The notes beneath the pieces were generated by a model. It did not search any database. It was not told the origin of the DNA and saw only the letters and a list, made by a program, of their open reading frames with translations. A stretch of 64,000 nucleotides of DNA, from contig OY743189.1 of assembly GCA_963555705.1 (NCBI GenBank), positions 3,551,501-3,615,500 of the forward strand, in the 5' to 3' direction. This DNA comes from Ligustrum vulgare (lineage: Eukaryota; Streptophyta; Magnoliopsida; Lamiales; Oleaceae). Positions 59,886-64,000 of this stretch are shown one piece after another. Position 1 is the stretch's first letter; every line of letters starts with the position of its first letter. A program made the translations under genes and the position numbers.

Positions 59886-60640
59886 TGACCTAACTAATAC
59901 CTAAACCTAACCAAAAACCTATTGACAGAAACTCCTCCTCCTCCTCCCAGCGGATGCGCATCCTCCCTTCCCAAATGAGGTCATATAAACAGTACATAAC
60001 AAATTTTCAATAAGAATTAAAAAAATTAGGCGGATTGGCATTTGTGTTTTTTGCTATATTTTTTGGGATAAACTGCACCTCTCTTCCTTCGATGGTGCTG
60101 GGACAAAAGCTGCACATTGCTTCACATTATCTGAGCTTGAAGATGCCACAAATTATGAGGAAATACGTCTCAATAGCCAGTTTATTCAACCCGTGTTTCA
60201 AAATGCCTATTGACCCAATATAAGTTAAAAAAAAAAAAAAACAAAATAAGGGTTATTACTCACAAAGACTAAGATACCCTTCCAATTATTCCAATATTCT
60301 TGGTCCGTCTTCTTCCAGTCCTTCCAAACACTCGGTCCGTTCAAAACTCTCTCATTTCTCTCGGTCCGTCGAAGAAGGGTTCTCTCTCTCAAAACAAAAC
60401 TTGGTTTGGCAACAAGAAGATCAATACATCACCATCTTCAAACTAATACAAGGCTAGTTTACATTTTTAGTTTTGATTTTTAGATTTGCAACTTGGGTGT
60501 TTTGATTGAAAGTTTTCATAAATTTCATGGAGTTTAGATTGGTATTTTGTTGATTATATTGACGGAGCTCGCCGGAAATGGCGAGATCCGCCTTCCTTTT
60601 GTGACTGGGAGTTAACACCCAGCCTGGGTCCGTCGGTCGG
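59886..60640. other. Unassigned intergenic DNA
   Basis: No gene recognised. Contains four CTTGGTCCGT/CTCGGTCCGT-like phrases between 60298 and 60375, an A-run at 60228-60241 and a purine/pyrimidine-rich (TCTC) stretch. It could be an old leader or LTR, but nothing decisive is visible. Confidence 0.35.
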
Positions 60641-60987
60641 ACCTATTTAAAGTTGGTCCGGCCAGACCAACAAACAATTATTGGCCTGTCTGGCCGGACG
60701 GACCGGTTTGGTTCGGCGGGACCATTTTTTTTCGAAATTTTATTTTGTCAATATTATGATACTAAAAAAAATATTATCGAAATTATTTTTGTAATAAATG
60801 ATAAATAATGCTAAAAATTAACAAAATTAATTAGAATTTTATAATTTACAATGTAAAAGGGATAAATATATTCATTACTAATGATAATAAATTTAATTAG
60901 GATTAATAAATGTAATTATAATTTCATAATTGTAACAAAAAAATATAATAATTTCAACGAAGATATAATTATAATTTCATAAGTTGC

Positions 60988-61064
<77 letters not shown>

Positions 61065-62290
61065 TAATGTTATTAATAATTTCATTACAATTAGAAATAA
61101 GAAATATAATTATAATTTCATAAATTGCTAATAAAAAATGTATAAATAATTTCATAATAATAATTATATAATGTTATTAATAATTTCATAACAATTAATA
61201 AAAATTTTATTAACAATATCAAAATAAATGTAATTATAACTTCATAATTGTATCAAAGTATACAATAAATTCATAACGTTAATAAATGTAATTATAATTA
61301 AATAATGTTGATAAAAATTTGTTAATATTCTTCATAATAATTAGAAATAATAAATATGAACTATAATTTCGTAAATGTAAAAATATATATAATAGTTTCA
61401 TAACGTTAATAATTGTAATTATAATTTCACAACTTTAATAAAAAAACTATAATATAATAATAATTAATAATGTTAATATATATACCATTATAATTAAAAA
61501 TAATAATAATAAAGTTTTCCCTTTAATTTTTAATTTTCCTACTTGTTTATGGTCCAGCCAGCCCGACCGGACCATAACATTTTGGTCTGGCCGGACTGTT
61601 TTTGCAGTTGGATCAACCAATCTGTTTGGTGAACCAATTAAATTTGAATAAAATTTATTTTGTTTAATTAATATCAATAATAAAAAAAATATTATCGAAA
61701 TTATTTTTGTAATAAATGATAAATAATATTAAGAATTAAAAAATTATTTAGAATTTTATAATTTATTTATAATGTTAGAGAGGTAAATATTTTCATTACT
61801 ACTAATAATAAATATAATTAAAATTAATAAATGTGAACTACGATTTCATAATTGTAACAAAAATTTAATAATTTCACAATGTTGGAAAATGTAATTATAA
61901 TTTCTTAATTTGTTAATAAAAATGTATGAATAGTTTCATAGTAATTAGAAATAAGATATGTAATTATAATTTCATAATTTGTTAATAAAAATGAATTAAT
62001 AACTCATAATAAATGTAATTATAACTTCATAATTGTATCAAAATATATAATAATTTCATAACGTTAATAAATGTAATAATAATTAAATAATGTTGATAAA
62101 AAATTATTAATATTTTTATAATAATTAGAAATAATAAATATGAACTATAATTTCATAAATGTAAAAATATATATAATAGTTTCATAACGTTAATAATTGT
62201 AATTAAAATTTCACAACTTTAATAAAAAAAATAATACAATAATAATTAATAATGTTAATATATATACCATAATAATTAAAACTAATATCT
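60640..62290. repeat. Two tandem copies of a roughly 0.9-kb AT-rich unit
   Basis: Each unit starts with a G/C-rich head rich in GGTCCGGCCAGACC-type half-palindromes (about 60650-60725 and 61550-61640). A very AT-rich body follows, sharing AAAAAATATTATCGAAATTA (60766 and 61685), GTAATAAATGATAAATAAT and repeated AATGTAATTATAATTTCATA phrases. Non-coding. Confidence 0.75.
60987..61063. repeat. (AAT)n microsatellite
   Basis: About 25 uninterrupted TAA units inside the first AT-rich unit; the second unit lacks it. A poly-leucine frame on the minus strand across it is an artefact. Confidence 0.95.
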
Positions 62291-62299
62291 ATAATTTAT

Positions 62300-64000
62300 G
62301 TCGATACCGTCAACATATTTACGAAAAAGCATTCGATACCCAGTGCGGAGAAGGCCCCGCGGAAGTTGATGCGTACGGCTTCCCTTTGGCTCTACAGGTA
62401 ATAATTTTAAACTTTTCATTTTGAATTAGTTTATTATGTTTTTCATCGTCCTAATAATTGTACGTTTCATAGGTATGGGCATACGAGGTTATCCCGCCTT
62501 AGGTGATAGGTGGGCAGTTAGGACGGAGATGCGATGTCCTCGGATGCTACATTGGAGAGCAACAGAGATGCCAAGCGCTAAGGATCTTTCGGTTATCCTC
62601 GATGATGCTCAGGTGAACGTTTAGAAATAATTATTAATGTAATATATGGCTTGATACATGATTTATAAATTGTTCAAATGTTAATATATTAGCTCGAAGT
62701 CCTTCATGAGCTGACGACTTCGACCGAAGAGGAGGAGCGAGACTACATGCGTGGACTGGTATGTAATGTAATTTTATATTGTTATTTACCTTTTGGGTTA
62801 AATAATTAATTTTCATTTATATTTTTTTATCTAGGATCAACTCAGTCCAGTACGAGACATGTCCCCCGCCGCTCATGAGATCTCATTTACCGGGGACATC
62901 TCGCGTACCTTTACGCTCCTCCACTCCCCGGTATGTAATGTAATTTTAGATTGTTATTTACCTTTTGGGGTTAAATAATCAATTTTCATTTCTATTTATT
63001 TATCTAGGATCACCGCAGTCCAGTACGAGACGTGTCATCGCCGCTCATGAGATCTCATTCACCGGGGAGATCTCGCGTACCTTTACACTCCCCTACTCCC
63101 TCGGTATGTAATGTAATTTTAGATTGTTATTTACCTTTTGGGTTAAATAATTAATTTTCATTTCTGTTTATTTATCTAGGATCACTGCAGTCCAATACGA
63201 GACATGTCCCCGCCGCTCAAGAGATCTCATTCACGGAGGACATCTCGCGTACCTTATCTAGGATCACTGTAGCCCAGTACGAGACATGTACCCGTCGCTC
63301 ATGAGATCTCATTCACCGGAGACATCTCGCGTACCCTTACGCTCTCCCACTTCCCAGGTATGTTCATGGATTTAGTTTTTAATAAGCTATAATATTTTAC
63401 TAGGGGTTAGTTTATTTCTTATTATATTAATTGAAGTTTATGAGTTGAGAATTATTTTTGGAGTAGTTGGCGATATGGAAGTCTTATTGAGTTGTGGTTG
63501 ATGTTTTGAATTGTCGTGGTTGAGTGTCTGAATGTTTTTGGTTTATTATGACATTTTGATGTCCCTTTACAGGGTGGCTAAGTCCAATTTTAAGGGGAGA
63601 CTCTGCCGAAAATTTTGTAGAATCTTAAATAAACAACATTTGACATTCAATTTCCACTTTTGTTTTATCTAGGATCATCGCAGTCCACTATGAGACATGT
63701 CCCCGCCGCTCATGAGATCTCATTCGTCGGGGATATCTCGTGTACCTTTACGCTCCCCCACTCGCTCGGTATGTTCATGGTTTTATTTTTTAATAAACTA
63801 AAGTATTTTATTGATCACATTTACATGTTATAATATTTGAGTTAAATAATCAATTTCCATTTTTGTTTTCAGTGTCCAGTATCTCACACTGATGATTTGT
63901 TTGAGAATCTGGTGGGGTCATTCTTGATGAGATGTATGCCCTTCGGGATGAGCTCGGAGGTAAGGTTAACGCCCTCAAAGTGAATGTCGACACCCTCGGA
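62300..64000 (+). pseudogene. Decayed multi-exon gene fragment, DUF1985/Ulp1-transposon-like, with a repeated exon
   Basis: The plus strand shows several exon-like blocks with good GT-AG borders. The block ending 62397 encodes AEVDAYGFPLALQ. The next (from 62474) encodes VWAYEVIP and, after a one-base frame loss, LGDRWAVRTEMRCPRMLHW to DDAQ (62612). The block at 62692-62758 encodes LEVLHELTTSTEEEERDYMR. Four to five exons encoding DHRSPVRD...SPLMRSHSPG...SRVPL follow, then LDEMYALRDELGGKVNALKV (coiled coil) at the window end. The GFPLALQVWAYE and PRMLRW style recalls DUF1985 regions of plant MULE-type genes carrying Ulp1 proteases; this is recognition by eye. Frameshift, exon fusion and a stop in the last repeat argue for a pseudogene. 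The gene's start and end are outside the window or unrecognised. Confidence 0.55.
63545..63640 (+). repeat. A-family LTR fragment within an intron of the repeated-exon gene
   Basis: GATGTCCCTTTACAGGGTGG, AAGTCCAATTTTAAGGGGAG and ACTCTGCCGAAAATTTTG match the conserved central part of the Tekay-type LTRs (for example GGAGACTCTACCAAAATTTT at 58133). The intron containing it is about 310 bases against roughly 75 for the others, which fits an insertion remnant. Confidence 0.6.

Noticed and set aside
60035..60223. Small hydrophobic protein
   Set aside because: 62-codon frame in AT-rich DNA with no recognisable motif, no neighbours and no splice context; indistinguishable from chance.
60916..61155. 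Poly-leucine membrane-like protein
   Set aside because: Translation of the (AAT)n microsatellite and its AT-rich flanks.

Overview
This is plant nuclear DNA, very probably from a dicot. It holds one intact-looking host gene with plant-type GT-AG introns. Almost everything else is nested LTR retrotransposons of the Ty3/Gypsy superfamily that prime from initiator-Met tRNA (TGGTATCAGAGC). I cannot name the species. No prokaryotic genes, rRNA genes, tRNA genes or CRISPR arrays were seen.

Layout. 1-2827: 5' part of a minus-strand Gypsy element (family B), truncated by the window edge. 3326-12394: a complete fimbrin (plastin) gene on the minus strand, 14 coding exons and 663 aa, with a likely 5'UTR intron and TATA box near 12850. 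Its 4.7-kb intron 7 contains a decayed Gypsy element. 12860-15769: AT-rich intergenic DNA with a three-copy tandem repeat. 15770-49183: a nest. An old LTR (family D) was split by element A (17463-27453, Del/Tekay-like, which itself carries solo LTR H) and by element B (28048-49178, CRM/Reina-like). The right LTR of B was split by element C (34751-48938). C was then split by element A' (35472-43910) and by solo LTR D (44232-46792). 49260 to about 58900: a decayed plus-strand Gypsy pol (F) hit by solo LTR G (49660-50563), small element E (51378-54866) and a Tekay-type solo LTR (56203-58271). 59340-62290: small repeats, a SINE-like sequence and a duplicated AT-rich block. 62300-64000: part of a decayed multi-exon gene resembling the DUF1985 region of Ulp1-carrying plant transposon genes, with a tandemly repeated exon.

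Eight insertions are delimited by 5-bp target-site duplications (TSDs), seven of them perfect: GATTT, CTTCC, CTAAC, CCTTC, ATAAC, TGTAG, GGGAC, and TCGAA/TTGAA.

The most unusual signal is in the LTRs of B, C, E and G. They carry arrays of 6-8 copies of the perfect 12-bp palindrome TTACGGCCGTAA. Of 53 adjacent spacings, 28 are exactly 21 bp; the rest are 20-22, 31, 43-45 or 53-54 bp, close to whole numbers of DNA helical turns. The same array occurs in autonomous-type elements (B) and in short elements that encode only one Gag-N-terminus/acidic coiled-coil protein (C, E). This suggests a shared control element and mobilisation in trans.
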